From Siphonodentalium dalli (Eukaryota > Mollusca > Scaphopoda > Gadilida > Siphonodentaliidae): a stretch of DNA of 64,000 bases. The translations under genes were made by a program, and so were the position numbers. Below are positions 1-13,689 of this stretch, in pieces (within the stretch, counting starts at the first letter, position 1; the number at the start of each line of letters is the position of its first letter). The stretch covers positions 154,633,577 through 154,697,576 of the forward strand of contig CP136065.1 of the NCBI GenBank assembly GCA_032622095.1, in the 5' to 3' direction. The notes under the pieces are model-generated. The model was not told the origin of the DNA and made no database searches. It worked only from the letters and a program-made list of their open reading frames with translations.

Positions 1-1130
1 TATGGACGCCATCTTCAATAGAGAATTTTCCCCAAAGCGAATTTTGGATATGTTGTTCCCTACATTCTGCCCGACAATATGACACCAAAAACAGCTTGTA
101 AACAATTTGTTCTATGTCCAATGGTTCAACGACCAGACTACTGGTGGAATATGATCTCTAGATTCATGGCATGAGCAAGGTTGCTCGTAATGTGACTGCT
201 TCGCACCACTCATGTGTTAAAAGAGTACTCGAGGGTGTGTCGATGGATCTTGTCAGCTTTATTAATCCTGATGTGCATGTATATGCAGCTTGGATGGCAT
301 CCTCCTGGAAGATTGACCAAATAAATTGGTATCACTGTGCCCTATCGCCGATGGTAAATATATGTATTGGGCATCTTAGAGCATGCTTGTCGATTAAGTG
401 CTATAATTATAAAACTAATTATTATATTATATTAATTATTATTTGGTATGCATAATTGAATTCATTTATCAGTATACATGTATGTAGTTGGCAGTGCCTG
501 AGACTCGCGACTAACTATATATATATACGCTTGTTGGGCAATGTTTCAGATGTAATAGTGGCACACGCATCTTCCAAGCTGTTCCCATCCACGATTGTGC
601 AGACGAAGAATGTATGTTTATATTGATTGGTGTTGGCCCTTATTTGCTCTATTGAGTTTGAGTTAATACACTCTGATAGCTGATGATGTTGCTTGCTTTG
701 GTTGATTAAATTTTCCTCGTACTAGTATCTGGTTTCTTCAGTGTTAGTATGTCAGGTGAGCATATCGCTGGGACTGACCCATCAACCACCTTGCCGAAGA
801 GCATGAGTCTTTGTGTTCCTCGCCTAGTAGCGTGATAGCCTTGTGGTTAGCATGTTCAACTTAATGTTGTCAACACACTCGGGTGGGCTACCGAGTCCCC
901 TCCAACAGTGGCTTGGTCAGATTAAGCAACGTGTGACTGTAAAATCATACACTATTGTCGTACCCAGAAGCGAAATTGTTACCCTGCATGTTGGGCAAGC
1001 ATAAGTTTGTGTGGAGATGTGTGTTTATATGCATATCTCATCGTTATAGTGAAGTGCCTGTAAAATGGCAGCACACATTTAGAGTCGTCATGGCTCAACA
1101 ACTGGGATAATGAAAGTGTCAATGACACTG
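1..1130. other. No gene recognised
   Basis: Short open frames only (for example 171-455), with no domain I recognise. A tRNA-like stretch near 829-900 is listed separately. Confidence 0.5.
826..1050 (+). repeat. Possible tRNA-derived SINE head
   Basis: TAGCCTTGTGGTTAGCATG resembles a pol III A box, and about 45 bases on GGGCTACCGAGTCCCC could be a degraded B box. The cloverleaf does not close convincingly, so a functional tRNA is unlikely. Only one copy was noticed. Confidence 0.25.
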
Positions 1131-1214
1131 TAGCTCAACTTGGAAAGGGAATAATTTAATATATTACAGTCAATGGAGCGATTAGGAATGTGGAAAGTTG
1201 AATGTCTAATACTA

Positions 1215-4200
1215 GTTTATAGACATGAAGAGAAAAGTAAAATCCAAGATGGCTGCTGGCGGCCATGTTTTTAGCCGAATGACCCCAAAATGAGTCGTTC
1301 CCATCTACATGTCATCGTTAACATCAATGACAAATTTTATGACGATCAGACTAAAGGTACGACCTGTGGCCCGTGCTAATGGATTAAATTTTGAAATCCA
1401 AGATGGCCACTGGCGGCCATGTTTTTTGTCCGAATGACCCCGAAATCAGACTAAAGGTACGACCTGTAGCCCGTGGTAAAGGATTTAGTCATACAAAGAG
1501 TAAAATCCAAGTTGGCTGCTGGCGGCCATGTTTTTTGGCCAAATGACCCTAAAATGACTCGTTCCCATCTACATGTCATTATTAACATTCATGACAAATT
1601 TTATGATGATCAGACTAAAGGTACCACCTGTACCCCGTGCTAAAGAATTTAGTCATACAAAGAGTAAAATCCAAGATGGCTGCTGGCGGCCATGTTTTTG
1701 GCCAAATGACACCCAAAATTACTCGTTCCCATCTACATGTCAATATTAACATCCATGACAAATTTCATGCTGATCAGACGAACAGTACGACCTGTGGCCC
1801 GTGCTAATGGATTAAATTTTGAAATCCAAGATGGCTGCTAGCGGCCATGTTTTTTGTCCGAATGACCCCAAAATGACTCGTTCCCATTTACATTCCAATT
1901 TCAACAGCCATGAAAATTTTTATGATGATCAGACTAAAGGTACGACCTGTAGCCCGTGCTAAAGGATTTAGTCATACAAAGAGTAAAATCCAAGATGGCT
2001 GCTGGCGGCCATGTTTTTGGCCAAATGACACCCAAAATTACTCGTTCCCATCTACATGTCATTATTAACATTCATGACAAATTTTATGATGATCAGACTA
2101 AAGATACAACCTGTAGCCCGTGCTAAAGGATTTAGTCATACAAAGAGTGAAATCCAAGATGGCTGCTGGTGGCCATGTTTTTCGGCCAAATGACCCCAAA
2201 AGTACTCGTTCCCATCTACATGTCAATATTAACATCCATGACAAATTTCATGATGATCAGACGAACAGTACTAACTGTGGCCCGTGCTAATGGATTAAAT
2301 TTTTAAATGCAAGATGGCTGCTGGCGGCCATGTTTTTTGTCCGAATGACCCCAAAATGACTCGTTCCCATCTACATTCCAATTTCAACAGCCATGACAAA
2401 TTTTATGATGATCAGACCAAATGTACGACCTGTAGCCTGTGCTAAAGGATTTAGTCATACAAAGAGTAAAATCCAAGATGGCTGCTGTCGACCATGTTTT
2501 TTGGCCGAATGACCCCAAAATTACTCGTTCCCATCTACATGTCAATATTATCATCCATGACAAATTTCATGATGATCAGACAAACAGTACGACCTGTGGC
2601 CCGTGCTAATGGATTAAATTTTGAAATCCAAGATGGCCGCTGGCGGCCATGTTTTTTGTCCGAATGACCCCAAAATGACTCGTTGCCATCTACATTCCAA
2701 TATCAACAGCCATGACAAATTTTATGATGATCAGACTAAAGGTACGACCTGTAGCCCGTGCTAAAGGATTTAGTCACACAAAGAGTAAAATCCAAGATGG
2801 CTGCTGGCGGCCATGTTTTTTGGCCGAATGACCCCAAAATGACTCGTTCCCATCTACATGTGATTATTAACATTATTGACAAATTTTATGATGATCAGAC
2901 TAAAAGTAGGACCTGTAGCCCGTGCTAAAGGATTTAGTCATGCAAAGAGTAAAATCCAAGATGGCTGCTGGTGGCCATGTTTTTTGGCCAAATGACCCCA
3001 AAAGTACTCGTTCCCATCTACATGTCAATATTAACATCCATGACAAATTTCATGATGATCAGACGAACAGTACTAACTGTGGCCCGTGCTAATGGATTAA
3101 ATTTTTAAATGCAAGATGGCTGCTGGCGGCCATGTTTTTTGTCCGAATGACCCCAAAATGACTCGTTCCCATCTACATTCCAATTTCAACAGCCATGACA
3201 AATTTTATGATGATCAGACTAAATGTACGACCTGTAGCCTGTGCTAAAGGATTTAGTCATACAAAGAGTAAAATCAAAGATGGCTGCTGGCGACCATGTT
3301 TTTTGGCCGAATGACCCCAAAATTACTCGTTCCCATCTACATGTCAATATTATCATCCATGACAAATTTCATGATGATCAGACAAACAGTACGACCTGTG
3401 GCCCGTGCTAATGGATTAAATTTTGAAATCCAAGATGGCCGCTGGCGGCCATGTTTTTTGTCCGAATGACCCCAAAATGACTCGTTCCCATCTACATTCC
3501 AATATCAACAGCCATGACAAATTTTATGATGATCAGACTAAAGGTACGACCTGTAGCCCGTGCTAAAGGATTTAGTCATACAAAGAGTAAAATCCAAGAT
3601 GGCTGCTGGCGGCCATGTTTTTTGGCCGAATGACCCCAAAATGACTCGTTCCCATCTACATGTGATTATTAACATTATTGACAAATTTTATGATGATCAG
3701 ACTAAAAGTAGGACCTGTAGCCCGTGCTAAAGGATTTAGTCATGCAAAGAGTAAAATCCAAGACGGCTGCTGGCGGCCATGTTTTTTGGCCGAATGACCC
3801 CAAAATGACTCGTTCCAATCTACATGTCATTGTTAACATCCATGACAAATTTTATGATGATCAGACTAAAGGTACGACCTGTAGCCCGTGCTAAAGAATT
3901 TAGTCATACAAAGAGTAAAATCCAAGATGGCTGCTGGCGGCCATGTTTTTGGGCCGAATAACCCCAAAATAACTCGTTCCCATCTACATGTCAATATTAA
4001 CATCCATGACAAATTTCATGATGATCAGACGAACAGTGCGACCTGTGGCCCGTGCTAATGGATTGAATTTTGAAAACAAAGATGGCCACTGGCGGCCATG
4101 TTTTTTGTCCGAATGACCCCAAAATGACTCGTTCCCATCTACATTCCAATTTCAACAGCCATGACAAATTTCATGATTATCAGACTAAAGGTACGACCTG

Positions 4201-4690
4201 TAGCCCGTGCTAAAGGATTTAGTCATACAAAGAGTAAAATCCAAGATGGCTGCTGGTGGCCATGTTTTTTGCCCGAATAACCCAAAAATGACTCATTCCC
4301 ATCTACATGTCATTGTTAACATCCATGACAAATTTTATGATGATCTGACTAAAGGTACGACCTGTAGCCCGTGCTAAAGGATTTAGTCATGCAAAGAGTA
4401 AAATCGAAGATGGCTGCTGGCGGCCATGTTTTTTGGCCGAATGACCCCAAAATTAATCGTTCCCATCTACATGTCAATGTTAACATCCATGACAAATTTC
4501 ATGACGATCAGACGAACAGTACGGCCTGTAGCCCGTGCTAATGGATTGAATTTTGAAATCTAAGATGGCCGCTGGCGGCCATGTTTTTTTTCCGAATGAC
4601 CCCAAAATGAATCATTCTGGTACAAATGTTGATGTCAACAGCTATGACAAATTTCATAATGATCCGATCAAAGGTACGACCTGTAGCCTC
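1215..4690. repeat. Satellite-like array, ~160-base monomer
   Basis: About 21 tandem monomers, each with CAAGATGGCTGCTGGCGG, ATGACCCCAAAATGACTCG and GATCAGACTAAAGGTACG in order. Two monomer types recur: one reads TTTAGTCATACAAAGAG and the other TGGATTAAATTTTGAAA before the CAAGATGG motif. Confidence 0.9.
2100..3703. repeat. Two 802-base higher-order repeat units
   Basis: Private variants recur exactly 802 bases apart: GGTGGCCATG at 2168 and 2970, the CGACCATG variant at 2487 and 3289, and TGATTATTAACATTATTG at 2861 and 3663. 802 is five monomers, so a five-monomer block was duplicated as a unit. Confidence 0.85.
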
Positions 4691-4786
4691 TATTGTTGAC
4701 GCCTTACGCACACACACACGCACACACGGACGACGGACGACAAAGCCATGGCAATAGCTCAAACTTTACAAAGTAAAGTTGAGCTA

Positions 4787-7700
4787 ATAATGTAACTGTT
4801 AAACTCAAGACTGTCTAACCCGGCTTCATCTATCATTCTCGCGACAGCGTTTTTTGTTTTTTTATCTCTGCACATGCTATTCGAATTGATGATATCACCT
4901 GATAGATTGGGGTCCCATTCCTTTGATCCTTACTCCAACATTGATCTTACCATTGACTTGTATGCGATGGTTTTGCATTTACAACTGACTCATCTTAAAT
5001 AATAGCCCTAAACAAGCATAGTGTTGAGTTATCACTTTGGAGAGACGCAATCACGAGCGGACAGACAGATGGACACCTGTAATCAAGTATACTAGACCCA
5101 TCTGGCATAGATACCACCAATGATTTGTTTTCCCTCTTAGAGAACCAATATTATGCAATTTCCAGTACAGTTTAGCACTTTATTAAATATCCAAGCAGCA
5201 CTTACCTTCAAAAATAAGACGAGCATGATGTCATGAACTATCTTAACTTACTGTATCTCGAAGTTTCAAACAGTGTAAGATGTTCCACGATTGTGAATGA
5301 TAATAGCCTTTCAACTGAGTCAGTGTTATGGTTCTTGTGACATTCCCGTTTTATTTTTCCAATGGAAAATGCCAATAACGTCAACAGCCCAGCACACAAC
5401 GTCATAACATCATTTAGCAGCTAAGAGGTTAATCTTAGGTTCAAAGAAACCATTAGTCACCAGGAACTGGGAAAGAGGATTATTTAAAACTTTTTATTGT
5501 TATTTGACCACAGCCTGGGCAGAGATTTTTATTTTAATCTGAAATTTGTGGCTAGTGGCATTCATTTAATCTCGCCAGAAGTGGATTGTTATGGAAAAGA
5601 CAAATATATTTGGTGACAGTAAAGAATTTATTGGACTTTGAATAGAAAGTAAGATAACACAACAAGAATTTTACAAGCATTTGTATTTGTTTTACGTTGA
5701 AAACCAGTGGAAATTCCCGATTATCTAATCAACTTGATCTGCAAAAAAGTTGTAATATTGCGTTATATATTTACAGAGATAAAGTGTCATTCCATCACCA
5801 GATAGCATAGATAAAATAGAATAACATTGGCATGAACATCCTAATACTCATTTAAACAAGTCTTTTATATTAACATGTTCACTGTCAATGCCCATTCAAT
5901 TACATGCAAAAAGTATGAGATAACTTGTAGTCAGCAGTGAACGTGTTAAGAGTACAAAAATAAACTGCCATATTGGATTTTGGTATATCCATATCAAATA
6001 CTGAGCAGTTATGGTTAGAAACGTTTTTAACAACCAATATATATGAATAGGTTGCCATGGGCTGGTATCAAGACTCATTTGGAAATGATTGGTTATAAAT
6101 GATTGGGAAAAATTCATTATAAAAGATAATTTTCACGTTTCAAGAACATACTTATGAACTTATGTTTTGTTTCTGGAAATGTAATAGTTCAGTTTGTTAT
6201 TAGCTTGGTTTAAAGTTCAAATTCGATATTTATAAATGTGTGGAGTCTGAAAGCCGTAAAGATCAAACTGATTGAGTAAACACTTTTAAAAAGGAATATA
6301 ATGTAGAAGGAATGAATCTTGTCAACTACCATCTTGCATGAAATATTTTCTTTTAACTTTGACATAAGCTACTGTGAAATAACATATATTTAATTATTCT
6401 TGGCTATTCCATCTCATATAATGATCACTGTATAAAGGGCACTCTCTGTAAATATTAATATTGATCAAGTTGGCAAGGCAATCATGAATGGCATAAAATG
6501 AATGTAGCATCAAGTATGTAATGTCAGTCAAACAAATCTAGCAACAATTTTCATTCCATGTCAGGGATAGTACATACAAGTTGTCATCACAGTGTGCATA
6601 TAAATATTGGTGTGGTTAATTTTTAGGATAGTTAGGATGCAAATGTCTATGGAATATTACCTAAATTAAAATTTACATCAACACCTCAACAAAATAATGT
6701 CCCCTTCAATATATTTGGTAATATTTCCTTAAGATATTATACATATTTTTTGTGGAAAATTCATTAATTATTAGTGATAAGCACAGTTCTGTTGGAGTTG
6801 TGTTCTGGCTGACTCAACATGAACTGAACAGACGAAGGAGGAACTTCAAAAGTGGCCACAATGAGAGGTATGTTATTTGTACATACCTCTATAGGTACCT
6901 CAATTACAAAATTTTAACTGCTTGTGGCACCATGCCTTACTGAAAAATTGGCTTCCAAGGACTGTTCTGATCTGATGATGAAGGTATGAATTTTTTTTTT
7001 TCCAAGGGTATCTTTTATACAAATTATGTACAATTTGCTCCATGTTAAACAAATGGACTCAGCATATGCATTTTGTCCAAAACTACAGGCAAAATCATGA
7101 CAGCAATCTGGCGGCGTGATGGTGGTCAATATTTTAAAGAGGTATTGTTGATTCCTCAGTGACTTACTGTGTAGTGAGATCAACCATAGTTGATACTTTA
7201 AAAGGATGCCGTTAATCAGATTAATTCTATAATTTCACTTTAGTATCATATGTAAAAGTGGTATATGCAATGGTGACCATTGAAAAGTATTCTTTGCAAT
7301 TTTAGCCAGAGAACAAGTTCAAGATAGTAGATATTTCAAGTGATATGAAAACTTCATACAGGAAAATCAACTATCTAGCTCTATGCTACATGTATTTACT
7401 TTGGTGGAATATGTATCCATTTATGCTTTATCAAGTTTTTTTTATCTATATTCTTATACGAGTCTGTAAAGTGTGGGTATCTTTATATTGCGAGAGTTGT
7501 TGACTGACATCAGTTATACTACCAGTGGTGCCTTTCCTTTAAGACAGAGTATAGCAATTTAAACAACAGTTTTGACAGATGGGTGCTGAAATAAGATTTT
7601 AGCTATTTGAAGGTTAGCGAACTGAAATAACCAAGACTCCGCAGAGCGAGAGCATTGTCGCTGATGTCAGAAACCTGCAGCCATAAAAAACAACTAAAAA

Positions 7701-7880
7701 TTCGGCAATAGAATCCATAGCACAGCCAGACTGTTTTATAAACAGATTATCAGTCATGTCCACTGAACTGTACAGGGTGATATCACAGTAATTACAGTGT
7801 GTTGTCACATACATGATTCCCATATGTTAGAACTTATAAAATTCAAGGCCATTGAAAGAACCCCATGTATTTGTCAGGAC
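4787..7880. other. AT-rich stretch, nothing recognised
   Basis: No coding frame of note, no repeat shared with the rest of the window that I could see. Short frames (5896-6117, 6752-7183, 7614-7823) lack coding character. Confidence 0.4.
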
Positions 7881-8140
7881 TTATTCCTTTCTATGCTGAA
7901 TGGATTCTCCCATCCAGTTATAGAAGTATACATTGGAATGGTCTATTATTCATCTGGAGGGGTTTTCAGGAAAAATAAACAGACTACAGATAATAAAAGT
8001 GCAGAAGGAGTCCTATTTAATGGAGGGAAATGTTCAGATAATAAGTTCAACAAATGACATGGTCATTTGTTGAACATATATCTGAACATTTCCTAAAGGG
8101 TAACTACTCATCGATTAGTATTTAGTATAAAAAAGGTTAA
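7881..8140 (+). mobile_element. MITE C copy 1
   Basis: Ends TTCCTTTCTATGCTGAATGG and TTTAGTATAAAAAAGGTTAA; an inner hairpin pairs GTTCAGATAATAAGTTCAAC with its complement around 8030-8090. TTAA stands at the right end, as in family C. Confidence 0.7.
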
Positions 8141-8209
8141 ATGGTCACCTTTCACATTCAGTGCTATTCCAAGTTTTCACGGTGTCATGGGAACCCTGCA
8201 TATAACACT

Positions 8210-8322
8210 TACAATAATGCCCTAAATAATCGACTCCTTAACCACAGCAAAATTTTGAGTTTTTTTCCAGGATTTAGTTGGAAATAGGGCTTGTTGCCAT
8301 TCATTGGAAAGCTCTCACTGAG
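8210..8322 (+). mobile_element. MITE A half copy
   Basis: Starts TACAATAATGCCCTAAATAA and runs to the central AAGCTCTCACTGAGA, then is lost. Only one arm of the family A palindrome remains. Confidence 0.7.
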
Positions 8323-8386
8323 AACTTGAGAAAGGTTTCACCTTGTGGCGATAAACTATTGTGATGGAGCGCAATATGATGTTACA

Positions 8387-8648
8387 TTAACCCTTTCATG
8401 AATGGGAGTTGCGCTGGTGCAGCATTAAAAATTCTGTGCCAGTGCATTCTCTTATATATGAGTCTCCCATAGGGAGCCTTGCATATATAAGAGAATGCAC
8501 TGGCTTACAAGGCCAAGGTAAATATTGTTAGGCCAATGTATTCTCTTATATATAAGAGGTTCCATATGGGAGACTTGCTTATATAAGAGAATGCATTGGC
8601 ACAGTGTTTTCACAAAATATCAGGAAGCTCCAGCCATGGAAGGATTAA
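8387..8648 (-). mobile_element. MITE B copy
   Basis: Flanked by TTAA; ends TTAACCCTTTCATGAATGGG and CCATGGAAGGATTAA; two hairpins of the GCATTCTCTTATATATG type. Reverse orientation (GTGCAGCATTAAA side first). Confidence 0.85.
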
Positions 8649-9937
8649 TTACTTTACCCGGGCCAGGAACACATTTCGAGGATTGGACAATTCTTTTCAA
8701 AAGAAAATATTTCATAAATTAATAAGAATTGCAAATTTCTGACTGAAAAATTTGTTGTCATTGTTCTAAGGGTAAAGGAATAGCTTAATATTTTATACTT
8801 TAGTACAAACTTAAATCTCACAAACCCCAGTCGAATATTTTTTGGAAACAAAGCAGAGGAAGAGGTGCTTGCTTGAATATCATTTTCAAATAGTTTGAAA
8901 ACTGAAGGCACCACCACTCAAGAAATTCTGAGTCAAAGGGGGAGGGGTGAAAGATGCAGGAAATATTGTTAGTTCAGACTCTCTAGCCATGCCTACAGTT
9001 TTATAGGTTATTGCTACAGGGTAAATCATCAAATAATTTTGCTTTGCCACTGGACTTAACCAATAAGTCAACTGGAGAATCTTATTAATTGCCATAACTT
9101 GAACTTATTTTCAATGATCAGAATTGGAAAACACTTGTGACTGCAGGTTCCTAATGTTTTGATTGGAAGCTTGGTTATCCTAGCCCTGGAAGAAGGTTTT
9201 GCTACAGCGGAAAGTGATAACTATAACAAATTAACAAGCCACAACATTGATGATGGAAAGTTGTCAATTGCCTCAAAATCTTACTCAATAATATTTTTAG
9301 TTGACAGTTTTCCTCTTTTGAAGCAAAGTAAAGGTTAAATCGTAAACATTGAAACCCAACTATTTTGAAGAATATAACAACTATAAGAGTTACATCCTTA
9401 AAACATTAAAAGGGTAAGGTTTGAAAGTGAAATGGTCCACTTGATTATCATACACCATTTGAAAGCTTATTTTGAGTAAATTCAATATTGCTAGCCAGGT
9501 CTCTTGGTTGGTAGACTATTAATATTATGACAAAGAGGTTTTACTTTATAAAAACCTATAGATTGATTATAAAATGTATCTAATGGTTTCTTGCCAAAAA
9601 TAAACTCCAAAAGTTTGAGTTTCAAAATAGCACAATTGCTTTTTTCCAGGGGAAGATTAGCTTCCTATAATTAAATGAATGTCCGGATATCCACACTGTT
9701 GATGATCAATTTCAGATAGCAGAAACATCACGAAGGTCAGTATTCCTAACTGAGTCCTGGTTTATAGAGTGAAATATGTCTAAATATAATCAAATACAAT
9801 TTTTCATAGTATAAAACATTCACTGCCAACCAAGACATTTGGCAATTTGAAATCCATTATGTAAGCTTTTCAATGGTATATGATACTAATATACTAACAA
9901 TTGAAAATAGCAGTCCAGACTCTTTTCAACAGATTCA
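8649..9937. other. Nothing recognised between two MITE B copies
   Basis: AT-rich, no repeat or coding signal identified. The frames at 8654-9095 are short and lack coding character. Confidence 0.4.
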
Positions 9938-10200
9938 TTAACCCTTCTATGACTGGAGCTTGCTGAAATTTTGCAAAAACACTGTGACAATGCATTCGCT
10001 AACATATGCCAGTCTCCCGTAGGGAGCCTCACATAAATAAGAGAATACATTTGCCTAACTATATTTACCTTAACTTTGTAAGCCAGTGCATTCTCTTATA
10101 TATGCGAGGCTCCCTATGGGAGACTCGCATATATAAGAGAACGCACTGACACATGATCTTTAATGCTGCACCAGCGCAGCTCCCGTCATGAAAGGGTTAA
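9938..10200 (+). mobile_element. MITE B copy
   Basis: TTAA at both ends, GGAGCTTGCTGAAATTTTGC on the left, AGCTCCCGTCATGAAAGGG on the right, two hairpins between. Confidence 0.88.
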
Positions 10201-11000
10201 GTCCCTTGGTTCATAAAAGGTGCAAGTAAAGCTTTTGAAGTCTGTTCAACTAAACTATGTCATAAAATAGCTAAAGGCTGAAAGACAGGTATAAATTTCA
10301 CTCAACTGCTAAATTTAAAGAAGCTAAGCAATAGTGTGGCATGCTAACAAGTAATAGAAGCATAAACATTTTATCACTTTTGTCTAGACATTACTGTTTT
10401 CTGCTGCACATATGATTTATATTGCAAAATTATTTTTCCACAAAAAGCATATGGCACAGACACAGATTATTAATCGGGGAAAATAATTTTTGAACAAAAT
10501 GTTTTTGACAACATAAACTATTTTTAACAACTAAGTAAGCACTTCTAAAGGTCGTCATGACAGCACATTCAGGTTTTTCAGTAATAAGTAACCCCAACAT
10601 AGATTACACCGTTTCATGAGAAGTAACAAGTGTATAGTGCATGAAAAATGCAGTGAAGAATTCCACTACCTAAAGAATTCATCAAACTCTTCTTTCCCAT
10701 GCATGATGTTACAATGGAGCTGTATTACTTACTGCATTTCACAAACTAATAATGTTCTATTCATATTGGTGGCATTTGTATTTGAATTGGCTTAGCTCCT
10801 TGAAGAGTGTTATGCATCACATCCAAATGGCTAGTTGTCAGCTTGTCTAATGTTATTCTATATCTCACATTCATATGGTCTTTTTTTGTTTTCTGTAATT
10901 CACACATTTCTCTTTCGTATTCCATGTTGAAATAAAGCATTAAACAAACTTTGGCAAGATATTTATATCCCACATGAAACAATCAGTAACACATGGTTAG

Positions 11001-11164
11001 TACAGTAATGCCCTAAATAATCGACTCCTTAACCACAGCAGAATTATGGGTAATTTTTCATAATTGTTGCCAATCATCGGAAAGCCATATTTCCGACTAA
11101 ATCCTGAAAAATTACTCATAATTCTGCTGTGGTTAAGGAGTCGATTATTTAGATCATTACTGTA
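11001..11164. mobile_element. MITE A copy, inner part shortened
   Basis: TA-CAGTAATGCCCTAAATAA on the left and its complement ending ATTACTG-TA on the right; the central arms are partly deleted after GCCAATCATCGGAAAGCC. Confidence 0.85.
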
Positions 11165-11439
11165 TCTTTCTTGAAGCTTCCGGTCCCTTCGCCAACATTT
11201 AATTATAAGTAAGAAATATATTTATATACAACACAAAGACAGTTTCATTGTGTGCTGTTATTTCGGTTTGATAATGTAGCTCATACTTATAAATCAAATG
11301 CCGGTCAAAGGCTTAGAGTCCAAAAGCTTAGAGAAAGAGCCATCTGTTGATTATAATATACAATGTCCACGTGTTCCAATAAAGTTGGATGGACCATTAA
11401 TCTGATATTAACTGTTATGAGTATAACCAAGATGTGAGC

Positions 11440-11638
11440 ATAACACCTTCCATGCTGAGTGGATTCTCCCATTTTGTGATATAAGTAGATATTGGAATGT
11501 TCTATTATTCATTTGGAGGGATGTTCAGGTAATAAAAACAAACAGACGAAAAAATAATACAAGTGAAGGAGGATTCAGATTCATTGGTGGGAAATGTTTA
11601 GATAGTATTTAAAGTTCCATTTAGTATAAAAACGGTCA
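11440..11638 (+). mobile_element. MITE C copy 2, degraded
   Basis: Left end CACCTTCCATGCTGAGTGG, middle GGAGGGATGTTCAGGTAAT, right end TTTAGTATAAAAACGG. The TTAA sites are decayed. Confidence 0.55.
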
Positions 11639-12053
11639 AGATTTTCATTTCTGAATGGATTCTTCTGATATAAAATATATGTCGGTACGGTCTAATTTTC
11701 ATAAATTCAAGTGCAGGATACAAAATTCCCATTCATTTGTCGGAAGAAATGTTGTTAACAATATGGCCTTACACCAATTGTTGAACTTAATATCTGAACA
11801 TTTCGCAAGTGAACTACTCATGCCATCTTATGATGGTTGGTGGGTTTATTGGGGATTATCCGGGTTTCAGCTACTAGGTCACATCACAATGTCAGCTTTA
11901 CTGGTGGAGGAAAGACCGTGCAGAGGATTAATTTCACCAGGAAATCCCTCCACTGCACGTAAAAACTACCACTGACAAACTTGCCCAAAAATACAAGAAT
12001 CTGGTACACAAATCCACGCATAGGATTCAAACCAGCTTCATCACTGGATGGCT

Positions 12054-12270
12054 TACAGTAATGCTCTAATTAATCGACTCCTTAAACACAGCAGAATTAT
12101 GGGTAAATTTTCAGGATTTAGTCGGAAATATGGCTTGTTGCCATTCATTGGAAAGCTCTCGGCGAGGGCTTTCCGATGAATGGCAACAAGCCATATTTCC
12201 GACTAAATCCTGAAAAGTTACCCATAATTCTGTTGTGTTTAAGGAGTCGATTAATTAGAGCATTATTGTA
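12054..12270. mobile_element. MITE A full palindrome
   Basis: Almost perfect inverted repeat about 105 bases per arm, centred near 12162 (GCTCTCGGCGAGGGC), with TACAGTA and TATTGTA ends. Confidence 0.9.
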
Positions 12271-12819
12271 TATTGGCCTAATGTGCCATGCACCTAACCA
12301 ACTGAACCACCGGGGGAACCAGATACCTAATGAAAAATGTCATTGTATGATGGTCTTGAGAAGTGCTTACTATATTTCAGAGGTGAGCACATAAGCTTTA
12401 TACCGCAGTATGCATAATCATATATAGATTTTGGAAATCTAAAGCCAAATATACAGAAAAATAGAATACTTTCTTCTCAATGTTTCAACATGTAACTTCA
12501 CTTTGTATGGAACATTCACTAAACTGAGATATCTTTGGAATATATCTCAAGAGACACCATCAAGGGAGATATATACACAAGAGGGTCAACATGGTCAGAT
12601 ATAAAAATAAATAACATGATTGAAGCACTATGAAGTTCTACATCACATGACTAGCAAATAGACACCAAGAGAAAGTATAGAGACATTTGCCCTATCACTG
12701 AACAGGGGGAATGTTGAAGTTACGTTTTGTTTTGGGGCCCCAAGGCACTCGAAGCGGGTAAATGTGCAAAAATAATAGAAGTCTGTGAAAACATCACTAC
12801 TAATTATATAACATGGAGA

Positions 12820-13260
12820 AATAGATAAACTTTGTTCTTATATTCATTATTGATAGTTCTCAAGTAATGAAATTTTCTGTTTTGAAACAATTTTTATGTA
12901 AACAAAACTGTTACATTGATTTATCAACAAACAACGCTAATCATGTAGTAAATTCAATTAGTTCAGACTGAATATGATTTTCAGACTACTTTTCAATGAT
13001 TAGACCTTTTCCAATGTTTACTGTTAAGTTTTGATTGAACTTTGGTATCTTATTTTCAGACTATTTTCCAATGCTTAGACTTTTTCCAATGTTTACCATA
13101 AAGATTTAATTAAACTTTGGTATCTTATTGGATTACCTGGACTTTAAATTGGTAATTCCACTGTAACAGTACTGTTTACATAACGGTGGTTTTGACAAAC
13201 GAAATCTCATTATTGGAGAGTTATTAGTAATGAAAATAAGAACATAGTCTGTTTTCATGT
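12820..13260. repeat. Foldback with inner 78-base tandem duplication
   Basis: Arms pair the CTTTGTTCTTATATTCATTA region (about 12830) with AATGAAAATAAGAACATAG (about 13230). Inside, TTTTCAGACTA..GGTATCTTA is present twice in tandem (about 12976-13130). The stretch 12271-12820 showed nothing else. Confidence 0.6.
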
Positions 13261-13689
13261 AGTTGTTAATGGATATTGTTTTGCCGACTTTTATGTTATT
13301 TCGAATGAACCTTCTTCAGTCCCTTTAAGTTGAAATGTGACATCACAAATGGGCATATTTTTGCATCAAATTTAGGTTGAGTTATATTAACGAAGAAGGT
13401 TTTGCACCGCACCACTCAGTTTTAGAACCTAAATATTGGACTAATTGAAGGTACAGAGAGCTATTTACAAAGAAGTAAGCTTTTGAATTAGTTACTTTAA
13501 CGAAACCGATTTTACTTCTGACTAAATTTGTACTGTATAAAATAACACATTTGGAATGAAAAGTGGTATTTGACAGGATTAATCATTTTGTTAATTTTTC
13601 ATTAACATATGACATTCTATTGTATATAGGTCTATAGTTTATTGTATAGTCTATTGGTTTTCTCCATTTTTCAGCGAAACAAAGAATAA

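Larger units (their letters stand above)
1131..4786. mobile_element. TIR element filled with a tandem array
   Basis: The ends are inverted copies of TAGCTCAACTT (1131-1141 and 4776-4786). Related, shorter copies with the same left end and a leader motif (CAATGACACTGTAGCTCAAC) occur at 13690, 41980 and 42190, and with the same right end at about 46815-46825. The inside is almost entirely a ~160-base tandem repeat. Simple CACACACG and GGACGACGGACGA tracts lie next to the right end. No transposase frame is present. Confidence 0.6.

Noticed and set aside
171-455. 94-codon plus-strand frame
   Set aside because: No domain, low-complexity AT-rich end, no gene context.
826-900. Functional tRNA gene
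   Set aside because: The A-box is good but the arms do not fold into a full cloverleaf; treated as a possible SINE remnant.
1215-4690. Regular array that might suggest CRISPR
   Set aside because: The whole ~160-base unit is repeated without unique spacers, and the DNA is from an animal.
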